DNA of 64,000 nucleotides from contig NC_049991.1 of NCBI RefSeq assembly GCF_000003815.2, positions 21,323,980 through 21,387,979 on the forward strand. The letters are read 5' to 3'. Both the position numbers and the translations under genes were made by a program. Under the pieces are notes generated by a model. That model was not told where the DNA came from and searched no databases. It saw only the letters and a list, made by a program, of their open reading frames with translations. Positions 19,401 to 33,291 of this stretch are shown here, one piece after another. Position 1 is the first letter of the stretch, and every line of letters begins with the position of its first letter. This DNA comes from Branchiostoma floridae (lineage: Eukaryota > Chordata > Leptocardii > Amphioxiformes > Branchiostomatidae).

Positions 19401-22400
19401 CTTACCATTTTGGCCACGCGCCGTTTGTCCTTGTTGCTCTTGGAGCTGTTGGAAGCCGGCGCGACTGCAGTACAGAGTTTGGTCACCATGCGGCCGTAGC
19501 ACACGCTGACCACCAGCAGCGGGATGGGGAACGCCAGCACAAACGTCGCTGTCATGTAGGCCCTGCCGCCGGACAAAAACGGACGAACGGGTCAAGGAAT
19601 GAATGAACAAACGAATGAGTGAGTGAGTGAGTGAGTGACTGAGTGACTGAGTTAGTGAGTGAATGAGTGAGTGTGTGAGTGACTGAGTGAGTGAGTGAGG
19701 GACTGAGGGAGCGAAACGATTCACCAACTAAGGAAGGAAGGAAAGAACAGACGAATGAATGAGAAATTGAACTATCAAATGAATGAATGAATGAATGAAT
19801 GAATGAATGAATATATAATAATGAAATACTATACAGATGGAGCACTTTGTATTTGTGCCATTTGTTATCTCATGTCACTTCAGAAAAATTGAATAATACG
19901 GACAGAGAGATTACAAATCTATTTTCAAATGATACAGCAATTGTGCCCTCCCCACTTAATGACTGTCCTCCTCACCTCTTGCTGTTCTCAGAGGGCCAAT
20001 CCACGATGCAGGTCTCTATGGACGCACCACCGGGTAACTCCACTGTATCCATCCGCGTGAACACGGCGATGGGCAGAGACAGAATCAGGCTGATCAGCCA
20101 CACAAGCACCACGGAGAGTCTGGACATTGGGAACAATCGATCAATTAATAATTAATAACTGTGCAGAGAGAGAACCAGCCACACAAGCACCACGGATAGT
20201 CTGGAAATTGGGAACAATCAATCAATTAATAACTAATCAATAATCAATAACTGTGCAGAGAGAGAACCAGGCTGTTCAGCCACACAAGCACCACGGAGAG
20301 TCTGGACATCGGGAACAATCATTATATTAGTATTTAAACAATAGTCAATAACTGTATCTAGACAGAACCAAGCTGGCCAGTCATACAAACACCAAGGATA
20401 GGACATGGTCTGGACATGGGATCGATCCATCGCTTATCAATCAAAATAATCGATATCTGTACACAGAGAGAGAGATCCAAGCAGACCAGCCACACAAGCA
20501 CCACGGATAATCTGGACATTGATAACAAGCAATTGATAATCAATCAATATATAGATAATCGATAACAGAGAGAGCAGCAAACAGACCAGCCACACGCAGA
20601 CGCACCATGGACTGTTTAAGAGTGTGCTGACCGCGGAGACAGACAACAACAAGGTTCCCCATCACTCACGGCCATCTATTTGCAGCAGAGAGACCCGCAG
20701 AGGACTTAACCCCAATGAAGAGTTTGACCCTAATGAAAACGGCTGAATTGTTTTCCGGGAAGGAAAGACGTATGGGAGCGGCCTGTGCGGAATGGTAAAA
20801 CCGCTTACGACAAACCCAATAAACTTGGTTCTACGGAAGCCATACTCTGGGGGCTGGACATCTAATGCAATGTTGTTCACCTTGTAGTACAAAGTGGTAC
20901 CTTGTCATCAAGATTCTTTGCTGTATCAGTATCAGGGTATATTTTTACTGGAAGGGGTCGCCATCCCTTCTGTCCCAGTCACCTCCTCGAACACGCGACC
21001 CTGATTGAACGTCCATTCCCAAAGATGGGAGCAGCCCCAGCAGAGATGGCCTACCCAGGATTTGAACCTCCCAGTTACCAATTAATTGGAACTAGAAGCT
21101 CAGCTTTAAATGCTGCTTCCAGCTGAGATACAGGGACATCTCTCAAACGTCTAATGCAAGACTGTGGTGAAAGGGCGTGGGCGTGAGCAACCATCTTTTA
21201 TATACTCGTGTGGGCGTAAGCATGCATCTTTAAGAGGCCGTGGGATTCTTAAGATTGAGCAGATGGCCGAGATGGTTTATTCACTTATCAATCATTTATC
21301 AACGACAAAGAGTAAACAGGTATAACAAGATGTCAAAGTGGCGTCGGGCGTGGCGTAACTGGTAGAGCGGTCACCTCGGAATCTAGAAGTCCCGGGTTCG
21401 ATCCCCGCCGCCGACGTTGTGCCATTGGGAGGTAACAGAAAAGACTACCTTTACCTTCTGTCTGTACCGTGTATGTGGCACTGTTGATATGAGTTACAAA
21501 AACTTGAGTGCAGTGCCACATTGTCCTCGTCTGTCCAAAAGAAAAGAAAGAAAAAGATGTCAAACTCACACGTCTTCAGTACGAATAACAGCCTCAGATT
21601 TCAGAAGACTACACTTTTACGGTCTACTTGCTTCTCGTTTTGATGGTATGTTTTTATATTTCAGCCATACATAGTATGGTGAAATATATTGTATTCGTAA
21701 TGTTTCTTTCTTTCTTTCTTTCTTTCTCCTGTCAAATCTTCAAAGTGATTCATCTCCGCCGTTCCTGGACCGAATGACCTGAAATTTGGCACAAGGGTAG
21801 AGTGAGCCAATACCAAAATGTGTTTTTTTTCATTTTTTTCATATCTGCTCCTTAAATGATTTTATTAAGGTTTTATTGCAACTTTTGGACCAAAACTGTA
21901 TAATTTGGCCCCCTGTACCATGGTATTACATCCAAATGACCTGAAATTTGGGACAGAGGTGCCCTAGATACTTATTCAAAGGATCCATGTATAATATTTG
22001 GTATAAATCACTTCAAAATGGCTCCTTAAGGAGGTTTTTGTGGGCGAGTTTTGGATATGTGAGATTGAAGTGCCGAGGTCAACGACCTCTAGGTCATTCT
22101 GGTGTGTCAGGGCCACAGGTGTGCCAGGTAGATCCAATTATCTACCTACCTACCTATTCCATAGACATCCAGGTGGTTGGGGGACAAGGTAAATCCAATT
22201 AATGACCAGCCAATGAGCAAGCTCATTTTGCTGGAAGAGTCCATTGTTGGACAGGGGGTGTTTTTTAAATTTTACTTTTAGACTTTGGTGATAATGCCAA
22301 TGGTTTTTTTTTAGCAGAAGTGTTTTTGCACTGAACCACTTGACATAAGACTACTACTGGGACAGTCCATTTTTGCACATAAAGGGGATTTTAAAAAAAA

Positions 22401-25400
22401 TTCAGTTTTGGACATGGGTGATGATTCCGAATTCCATTTGTTCAATGGAAGTTGACCCCCACCTGAAGACTGCACATGAGGAGGATTCGGCAGCCAATCA
22501 GCAAGCCTGGTGTTATCTGGAAGAGTCCATTCATGCACGGGGGACTTTTTTAAAATTCAGTTTTGGACTGGGTTGCTTATTATACAAAAGGCCATGTACT
22601 GTGAGTATTTCTTGACTATTGTGCAATTTTAAACAGGGTGTGCTGGGAGATTCCATTCTTCGACGAAGGGGGTATTCCTTTAAATTCATTTTGTGGACTT
22701 TGTTGATTATGTCGATGTCCTATTTTAACTGATGTATTTTTGGATCGCTCCAATTTACATAGGGGTATAACAGGAAGAGTCGATTCTTGCACAGAGTTTT
22801 TTTTTTCATATATGGTCTTGGACGGCTGATGATTCAAAATTCCATTACTTAGCGGAAGTGTTTTTGGAGTCGTCTATTTTAACTTTCTACATGGGGTGCA
22901 CTAGAAGAGTCCATTCTTGAAGGAGGTTTTGTAAGATTCATTTTTGCTCATAAGTGTTATTAGTAGTTAGAAGTCATTTTAAGCAGAAGTGTTCCATTTT
23001 TGCACATGTGTGATTTTGGAACAGTCTATTGTTACATGAGGAGGGAGATGGCTGAAATATGCTGTATTTGCTCTCAAGCAAATGTCGGCCTTTCTAGTTT
23101 ATTTATTCATTTGCAAATTCATGCCCGTAGGCTAATTGCAAGGGTACAGACAGTAAAAAGAAACAGTTGTCTATTCTATACAGTTTTTGATTATACATAG
23201 TTTACTTGGAGGTTTTACTTCTTCGATGGCAATGACTTTCCTACTTGCGACATGCGCTAGCGTACCGCGGCTCATCTCCAGAAGAAAGCAAAGAAACTGC
23301 TTTTTATTAGCAAGTAAGCAAAATTAATGCTGATGCGGTTAATTACTATCTACGAAACGAGCCATTTTCTGGCGTTGACTGACGTTGGTCTGCGTGTTTG
23401 AGCGGCCTAGTTTGTGTTATGTAATTTTTCCCATCGACAGAAATAGTCTCATTTCAGCAGAAACACGGTGAAATGAACAAGATGAATGAAGGCTGGGAAA
23501 ACGGGCTATCATCTGCCGCTAACTGATGTTTGAACAGGATAATAGGACTGGCGTGGGCTGAGCTTACGTAAGGCGGACATCAAAACAGCTTGCAGCCGCA
23601 GGGAAATTGGTTGTGTAAGAAAAAACTCTTAGGTCCTATGATCTACCAACCTGATGAAATTATTTTCGGAAGCTTGCAGCCTGTTTGTTGTCACTGCTTT
23701 AATAGATTCCCTAAGAAGATAACGCGTGCAATCTTCCAGCTTGTTCACGATGCTTTTGTAAAGCTCCCTTTCAACTAGCTATAGACGGTGAAGGCTGCGC
23801 GAACGCACATCGGCCAACTTGGGGTTTTTGTTATCCTTATTTTCATAAGATGGTAGAAATAAAAGTACAATTTAAAAGACAGCGAAATATGCAAAAGTAA
23901 AGAAAAGATATATTCTCTCTCTATGACATTGTTAAAGCTAAGGGCACAACCCGCCGTACGCGCAATTTGTCCGTACGTATTTGGGGAGGCCACGTTCAGA
24001 CTTACCACTTACGGATCCCAAAAGATTGCCCACGTTTCGGCAGGCAAACAGCAAGTATTTGCACGTACGGCGGCTTGTGCCCTTAGCTGAAGCAACCTGC
24101 CAAATCTTTAGCTGCCAAGCTGCTGCAGTCTCTAGTGGAAAAGCATCGTGATGGGGAGTGGGCGGAGCAACGTGCTAGACTCGCACGTGTGTAGACTCTT
24201 TACGACGACACTTCAACAATATTGCAGCTCATTAACTATGGTTTTGCATTGATGGTAGCTAAAGATGATCAAGCTTTTGGAAACTGAATCTTTGAGGAGT
24301 AGGTGGAGCAACGTGCTGGACTCATTGTAACGATAGTTCAAGTGAACTTAACAAACTATCTACGAAGACTTGTAACATAACAATAGTTCAAGTGCACGTA
24401 ACAACCTCTTTACGAAGACACTTGTAACATAACGATAGTTCAAGTGAACGTAACAAACTCTCTACGAAGACACTTGTAACAATCTTGCAGCTCATTAACT
24501 ATGGTTTTGCATTGATGGTAGCTATAGCTGATCAAGCTTTTGTAAACTGAATCTTTGAGGAGTAGATGGACCAACGTGCTAGACTCATTATAACTATAGT
24601 TAAAGTGAACGTAACAAACTCTTTAACAATACACTTCTAACATAACGATAGTTCAAGTGAACTTAACAAACTCTCTACCAAGACACTTGTAACATGACGA
24701 TAGTTCAAGTGAACTTAACAAACTCTCTACGAAGACACTTGTAACATAACGATAGTTCAAGTGAACTTAACAAACTCTCTACGAAGACACTTGTAACAAT
24801 CTTGCAGCTCATTAGCTATGGCTTTGCATTGATGGTAATCAATGAAGCAGCTGTCTATTTGTGGACTGAATCTCGATGAAAGTGAAGTTTATCTTAACGA
24901 GATCTCCTTGAAGATGCTAGTTCGAGGTGAAGGTCCAGGTAAAGGCGACACGTTGACTTCAATGTGCAGGTTGAAGATGAGCAGACACAGACGGACTGAA
25001 TGGTTTTCGGGGTTGATTCAGGTCATCTGTACTCTTCAACAGACAGTCTACTGATAACGGCGTTTTCATTTACAACTGAAGAGTTCGCTCGGAATGGGTT
25101 TTGGGGGACGATAATGCTCATCTGTACTCTTCAACAGACAACCTAAAGATAACCGCGTTTCAATTTACAACTGAGGAGTTCGCGAGGCACAGTTGTCGGG
25201 CTGATAAGGACCCTTTAGTTAGAATCATTATCTTTCCTCCATCAGCGTCTGAACAGACGTGCGTACGCGTGAGACACATAAGGTGCTTACTCCCACGCTA
25301 TCCGGTCCGGATGAAAGATGTGATTAACTGTGAAAAATCTCAGTCAATCTCACATTTGTTTCAATGAAAGAAAGAAAGAAAAATTGCTGCAGAAGTATTA

Positions 25401-28400
25401 GAATCACGTCCGAGAAATTGCCAATCCTGCAGTTGCGGAGGCGACTGTACTTGAACTTCGCAGAATGATGGCGGACGGTACCAGTCCCTGCCGACGGTTC
25501 CTCCCTACCAGCTACGCCGTGTAACCGGCTTAAACATAACTCGTAACCGTGCTAAAGACATGTACATGGAAAAAACTTTATTCCTAGATCTCTCAAAATC
25601 ATACAAGAGTAAAATGTTTTAAAGGACTCTTAATATAAGACCTTCAATATTCTGACTTTGAATAATATTTTCTATGTTTCTAGCTCCAAAGCTATAGCTA
25701 TATGTTTTGTGTAACTGTGTCAAGTTTGATAACCAATCTTTGAGAGACATTACGGTTTAATCTCAAGAGTATATACTCTAATGCTGAAAAGATCACTGTA
25801 CGCAATTCAGGCTGTTTAGCGACGTTGTGAGTTATTCAAAGAAACATCCTTGTTAAGCAATCCTGTACGGATACATTTCAACACAGCGATACAGAAGTAC
25901 CCAACGGGAAATGGAAAATGGAATAAACTCGAAGGCAAATAAAGCACTCAATTCGTTACAGCCGGCGCTCGTTTGAAACAATCCGTTTCTTCTGCTTAAA
26001 TTCCCTTTGATGTTGCCGCCGACAGACAGCAGAGTTCCACAGCCTAACATGTAAATGGTCCTGCGAGATCAGGTGAATCCGAGCGAGCGAAACCTGGCGC
26101 AATTTCACGCTTGTCTGGAGCCCCATCAGCGCTATCTGTCTGTCCGACTGATCGGTTCGGGTTTTCAGGCTCAGCGGCTTCGTCACGGCGCGTGGCCGTC
26201 TTGAAAACAGCATGCAGCCGTCGCCATTTCAGACGGTCGTTGCCATTTCAAACGGTCGTCGCCGTTTTAAACGGTCGTCACAATTTTAAACAGTCGTCGC
26301 CATTTCAAATGGTCGTCGCCTTTTCTAACGATCGTCACCATGTTAAATGGTCGTCGCCATTTCAAACGGTTGTCACCATTTTAAACGGTCGTCGCCATTG
26401 AACCGGTCGTCGCCATTTCAAACGGCTGTCACCATTTCAAACGGTCTTTGCCATTTCAAACTGTCTTTGCCATTTCAAACGGTTGTCACCATTTCAAACG
26501 GTCGTCGCCATTTCAAACGGTCGTCGCCATTTCAAACGGTCGTCGCCATTTCAAACGGTCGTCGTCATTTCAAACGGTCGTCGCAAATCCAAACGGTCGT
26601 CTTCATTTTTCTGACTGGATACTATATTATCTGTCTTTCATAAGGTTTTGAGGGGCTTACCAAAAAAAACGTATGTAACGCAACAGTACTAGTTTGATAA
26701 CAGATGGACGACAATATCGTGGTGAATAGTAGAAGGATTATCGTAAAAATAAGAAAGTGCACCAGCGCGGGCTCGAACCCGAGTCAAAAAGCCTGACCCT
26801 GACCCTAACCAACGACGCCTGGAACACCATGGTGGTCACGGAGCGTGCTAATACACAACACGACCTCTATGAAATCCAACTATCTCCGTGTTGTATAATC
26901 TCCACTCAGAGGTTGTATCTGTATTGTGCGGTCTCCAAGAAGAATAGGTGAACGATAGATACAGAATACAATGCGCTGTATTCCGTATCACTTGAGCCTG
27001 GGTGATACGGAAAGTTATCACACGGTCCGGAACACCCGGCCCGTATCGAACGTTTTCGCGTCACAGATATGACATAAATAACGTTATCACCAATGTAGTA
27101 GTAGTAGTAAGCATCCTTCCATCTTTGCAGATGATGGTAGCGCTCTGTATCAGGTCACGGTGGTTGACAGCGTCTACTGTGGCTCTGTAGACCGATCCTG
27201 GCATGGCAGTCGCGGCCACAGTTTGGACATATGAAGGCAGAGGGGTTCCCCTGTTGCGGTTTCTCTTTGCGTTTGCGTCTCCTAGACTCAAGATGCTCTG
27301 TACGTCTTTCCTGGCCCTTTGCAAGACCATCCTTGACCGTGTGGCGCCATCTGTTGCGGTCTGCTGCAATCTGTTCCCAGCTGGCTGGGTCAATGTCAGT
27401 TAGCTTCAGATCACGCTTACAGACATCTCTAAAGCGCAGTGCCGGTCGTCCTACTGGGCGTTTTCCTGTCGCTAATTCACCAAACAGGATGTCCTTCGGG
27501 ATGCGTCCATCCTTCATTCGGGATACGTGTCCCAGCCAGCGTAGACGTCGCTGACAGAGGAGAAGATGGATGCTCAGGGAACACCAATGAAGATCCCAAT
27601 AAAACAAACAAACTCCCATCTTATGCACACTTCAGCGGTGAGTTCGGATCTGCCGCTTGAAGATGCAGATGGCCAGAATAACGAGTTCTCGGTGGCAGTC
27701 TTGACCTCTTCACCTTCTGATTACTAACGGAAATGGACTGCCGGCTTGGCAGGTAATGACGTAAGGCGCGTGAGGTGGAGAATAAGTAGACACGGGAAGG
27801 CCAAGGTCAAATGGACGTGACGGACTCTTGTTGCATAAGTCCTGGCAAGGCCTAATCATGTCACATTGAGAAATTGGAAATAGAGAGAGAGAATGGTTTC
27901 ATGTGCTGAATTATCGTGTTTTTTTTGTTTGTTTTACAGTTAGCATTTCAACCTCTAACTTAACTTTAACATCTGATTGTTTACCATACTGGATTAGTCA
28001 TTATACAAAGAAACATTTACTACTGTACATAGATTACCCGTCTTGGTTCAGGAGCGTTATGTCATTCAATAATTTACAAATATCATATCTATGTCGTTTT
28101 ATATTAAATGGCCCACCCAACAATGTTGAATAGAGAAGTGGGAGGGGGAACCAGACCAATTATCACCCAATTACAGCCTTTCTAGACGCACTTTGGCTCA
28201 TTTCAATGTCATTTCAATATTGTGATGAGTCCTTCATAGAGCCTGACGTTGCCAGGACTTAGAAGAACCGAGGAATAGTAGGTGTTGGTTGACCAACGAA
28301 AAGGCAGGCGGACAGAAAAAGAACAGAGGGGACGGAGGAGAGAGACGGAAGGATATGGAGATAGAAAGAAGGGCATAGATAGAGACGAATGAAAAGAGAG

Positions 28401-31400
28401 GGTAGGTAGAGAGAAATAGAGGGATAGAAATGAGAGAGGGAAAAAAGAAAGGGAGCGAGAGAGAAGGAGAGAGAAAAACGTGTTCAAGTTGATACTGGAC
28501 ACATGCCGTAAAACCTCATGGGCATCTATTTTTGTAAGTCCCGAATGCATGTAATGCTTTCTTAAAAAGAGAGCCGTTAACGTTACTTGGTTCGTAGACG
28601 TGAGGCAAACGTAAATACGAGGTTTATATTTCCCCTTAACACCGGATCTGCCTTTAAGGACTTCCGAGTCAGTGAGTAGAGACCAGCTACACAATTCCGG
28701 AAAGGTCGCGAGGCCGCGCACTAAAGGAAGCCCCGGAAGTAAAGTCTGTGACCCGGAAGCCCCCTATAATACCCGCTAGAAGTAAAGTCAGTGATCTGGA
28801 AGCCCCCTATAATACCCACCAGCTGCCCTGCAATGCACGTATTGATGGAACCCGCTGCAGGGTTCCTGACGCATTCACTACCCAGGTACAGGTGGGCGGG
28901 CGCCATGGACGGAACACATTCAAGGCTACAGATTACGAGGAAATTGAAATCGTTCGTCCAGTGGGCTTAATACCCTCCTCACATTATGCGAAAATCGATC
29001 GGACGACGAGTCTGCGAGCTCTACATTACGAGGAGGCATGACCCTGACGGGAAGGGGGGAACATTTCTTCGTCGGCAGCAGGGTCATGCCTCGTCGTAAT
29101 GTAGAGCTCGCAGACTCGTCGTCCGATCGATTTTCGCCTAATGTGAGGGGGGTATAACAGATCGACTTGATGATTGCCCTGCGTGGCATTTGGTTTGGGT
29201 ACATCACAGGCCACGCGCACTGATCGTATTGATCCACAAGTCCGCACTCACTCACTACCAGCAATAGGGTGGTGGGTGGTCCCCATGGACAGCAGCACAC
29301 CCAAGGTGAAAGGAAATTGAAATCGTTCAGTAGGCTTAACATATAGACCTGATGATTGACCTGGATTGTATTTGGTTTGAGTTACATCACAGGTCAGGAG
29401 CTCGCCAGTCGATATTCACTGGGTTTGGTCAATACCTGAACACAACATGATTTCGATCTGATATTCCCTCCGAAAGCACGGCACTGTTATGCTGGTAGTT
29501 TGTGGGTAAATGTAGGGATAACTAGTGTGTCCGTGAAACTTGAAATGGTATTAAGATATCTTAAAAACATGGTTAATTGCATCGGTTAATATAGCATATA
29601 CATGTCACAGAAGAGACGCCATCAACAGAGACACCAGTTTGGACGCTAAGAATGTGTACGAGTGATCTAATCTTGTCGGATCCTAACTTTCAGCTCATAG
29701 ATCTGGCAGAAACCGACATTTAATAGCTCTATTTTTGAGAGAATCGTGATAAATGTGCCTGCAAATTTTGGTAGCAGATGTTTTTTGCTGTGGAAGTTTG
29801 TAACGTAGGCATTAGATGATGGCTTTCCCGTCTGAAGTATGATGTAATTATCTTGTGTACACAGCGCATCACAGTACCTGACCTACATAACATCTGAATA
29901 AAGCTAGGTTTGAGAACAAGCACATCACATCCAGCTGGTTCGCGCGGATTTCCAGCAGATCAAACAGGTCGTGCAAAAAAAAAAGCTGTTACTCCAGCAA
30001 CAGGGTTTGATTTCTGATAACGGTCAGACGTTTCAGACAGCCATCCGGGGTCTTTCGTCAGTGACACTGAAGTGATCTGGAAGAAACTGGTCTTTTATAC
30101 CCTAAGTATGAAAAAACAATTTTAGATGTCCAATAGGAGACATTGTGAGACTACGTCGAAGACAATTTGGGTTCCAAAAGAAACAAAGGTTACTCCAAGA
30201 TCACTTAAATGTCACTGACGAAAGATAGTAGATACCATCTGAAACGTCTGACCGTTTCCAAAATCATATCCAGTTGCTTGAGAACAGCATTTTGCGTATC
30301 TTATTACCTGGATGTCTAACCTTCATCGACAAACAGGTCGTGATTTCGTGCGCGTATTTCGGGCGCAGTCTGCAAATATGTGCAGAACATCGCAAACATC
30401 GACATAATAGAGAAGCCGCAACAACATCCGCAGGAACCGGATATGACGTCAGGGCTGCCAAGGCCATAGAAATGTCTTTATATAGTATAATTGTATAATT
30501 ATTAAGACTTTATGGCAAAACCAATGATAATTGCAAAGTGCAAAACAATGATATGCAGTCTGTGAATAATTGGCAAAGAAGGTAAATGGCATTTAAAAAG
30601 GTATTCGAAAAAAATGAAATTCAACCACACCCCTAGATAGACACCTCGAATGTAATGGTGGTAATGGAGACATACGGAGCATGGTGTAAATCACTGATAC
30701 TGTATGGGGGTTATTTTTTAGGCTTCGATTGGCTGGCGCTGACTCGTCTCTCTGGAGCTTCAGACGAGGAATTTTGTGAAGACACATAAGCTGCTGCTGG
30801 AGGACACGGGTTTGCAGGACGGCGAGCTCCGTTCAATCATGCTGGACAGGAACATGTGGAGACGATGGTGTAACCTCAACGAGGACGAACTGAACTGAAC
30901 TGAACGATTGACTTAATTAAATTGGAAATGAACAAAATATTCCATATCTAATTATACTTAAGCCAATTAATGAGCTCGACATCTCCCCTGTATGTAGGTG
31001 ATGAATTGCCCATGTTTGGCAGATATACGGATTGGTTGACTTAATCAAAAAGGTAGCTTTATTTGTCGAGCAGTAAAAGATGGATAACGCTGAGTGACGA
31101 ATTGAGTTTATTGTGCTCCCTTCGGGATAATCGTTCAAGACTCGGATCGTGTTTGCGATGATGTAGCGTGGGTGGAACGTAGTTATCAATAACCATGAAG
31201 CCACCACGAAAACAGCGAAGTGATATTGTTTTTCTATGAATACTTCCATCAAAGAGATTACGCCCACCCCCAGTTATCAATCTCTCGTGAGAATAGCAGG
31301 GCTCTAATGCTGAAATTGCCCGATGGCGTTTTCAACTAGTCTCTACCAGACTCCGGATCGCTGGAAAATCGTAGAAATGGAACAAATAGAGAGGAATATA

Positions 31401-33119
31401 ACCGGCCAGGGAACAGCTCGCGTTACTGTTGCCTAGCCGGCTATATTCCTCTGGCCGGCATACTCCTCTATATGTACCATTTCTACGATTTTTTCCAGCG
31501 ACTCGGAGTCTGGTAGAGACTAGTTTCAACTCGGTCGCGCAAATCCACTTATTAAGAAGGAATCGCCCACGGTCAGCTGTTTATAGCAGGGCAATTCTGC
31601 CGCACGTTTCCTGCTTCAGGAAAAAAAACGTGGGGAGCGCCCACGTGGACCTTCGCTTCACACAGCTTGTACGGACAGGCTGGTATTATGCTGTCATGAA
31701 CAGGGTTGGAGTCTAAGGCTTGGGTCCCATTTCCAAACCCGCTGCCCGGCCGGGTAGCTTTCGGAAGCGAAAAACAACGAAAGACACAGAACTTTAAGAA
31801 TATAGTCATAAGCATAATTTGTGTATATTCCTATCCTCGATAAACATTTTTATTTCTTCGTTTCCGGAAACATCCCGGCCGGGGCCCAGTTTGGAAATGA
31901 GACCAAAGCCTAAAATATACGTCTTCCCAGCACCTACCCACATACCAAATATTATCGTAGTCCATCAAGAGGTTCTCAAGTTGATGATGACCACAAATAT
32001 CCGGAAACACAAGCAGGCACACACACACACACATACACGCAGATTGACAGACATGCACGCCAAAAACTATACCTTCATTTTTCTTGGAGGTAATTAGGAC
32101 TGACAGTGTTAGTGATGTATATCATAATTCATATTTTGCGTAATACAATACGTATATCAAAATTCATATTTTGCGTAATACAAAAAACGGTTTTTCTTAT
32201 TGGACCGGTCCAAAACAGATTATTTGATCAGGCATTCACGCGTTTTGGCGCTTGCAGGTGGAAGAAAATAACAAGAGTGAAGTAGAGTAGAGTTATTTCT
32301 ACCAGGTTTTACAGCCAATCGTACCGGTGCAGTTAGCGTTGTAGGATTTAAAATGTCAGTTTGAGTTTAATACTCCACCAAACAGATTTCTTTGTAGTGA
32401 ATTGGATCATTGGTATGAGTCATACCTGGACCTGATCCTCAAGACCTGAACCGGACCTGGACCTAAATTGTCTGTACCGGCACCCACCACTAGAGGTAAT
32501 AATAACTTTCATGGAGGTAATAACTGAAGTGTTCCCACCTTGCGCTGTGGACTGAGCGGCAGCACAGGGTCGTAAAAGGACGTTATAAAAGGTGCTAAAA
32601 TAAGATCTCTTAGCTTGCAAACATCACGTTGTCACTATACTTATGTTTCTAGTCCCACCTTGCGCTGTTGACTGAGCGGCAGCCCAGAGTCTTGATGGGA
32701 TACACCACGGCCAGGAACCGGTCCACACTGGTCACGGTCAGGGTCAGGATGCTGGCCAGCAGCGTCAGGATGTCCAGACTCACGATCAGCCGGCACCCGA
32801 ACTCTCCGTAAATCTGGTGAGATATCAAACATACTGTCAATCAATCAATCAATCAATCCTTCTTGATCAATCAATCAATTAATCAATCAATCCAGCTACC
32901 AGAAGCCTCAGGATGTCCAGACTCACGATCAGGCGGCACCCGAACTCTCCGTATATCTGATGATACATCAATCAATCAATCAATCAACCAATCAATCAAC
33001 CAATCAATCATCAATCAATCAGTCAATCAATCCAGCTATCAGTAGCGTCAGGGTGTCCAGGCTCACGATCAGCCGGGACCCGAACTCTCCGTATATCTGA
33101 TGAGATATCAAACATACTG

Positions 33120-33150
<31 letters not shown>

Positions 33151-33253
33151 GTCCAACTACCAGTAGCGTCAGCAATTAGTCAATCAATCCAACTGCAAGG
33201 AGCGTCAGGATATCCAGACTCACGATCTGCTAGCAACTCTCCCTAAATCTGAT

Positions 33254-33291
<38 letters not shown>

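Noticed and set aside
21338-21420. Candidate tRNA gene
   Set aside because: A and B boxes are present but the anticodon stem does not pair, and an 11-bp target duplication and SINE body identify it as a SINE.
26111-26643. Repeat protein H-F-K-R-S-S-P-F-Q-T-V-V
   Set aside because: A 19-bp minisatellite open in several phases; no frame is favoured.
28209-28721. 170-codon minus-strand frame
   Set aside because: Driven by a GA-rich tract; Ser/Leu/Phe runs and no domain.
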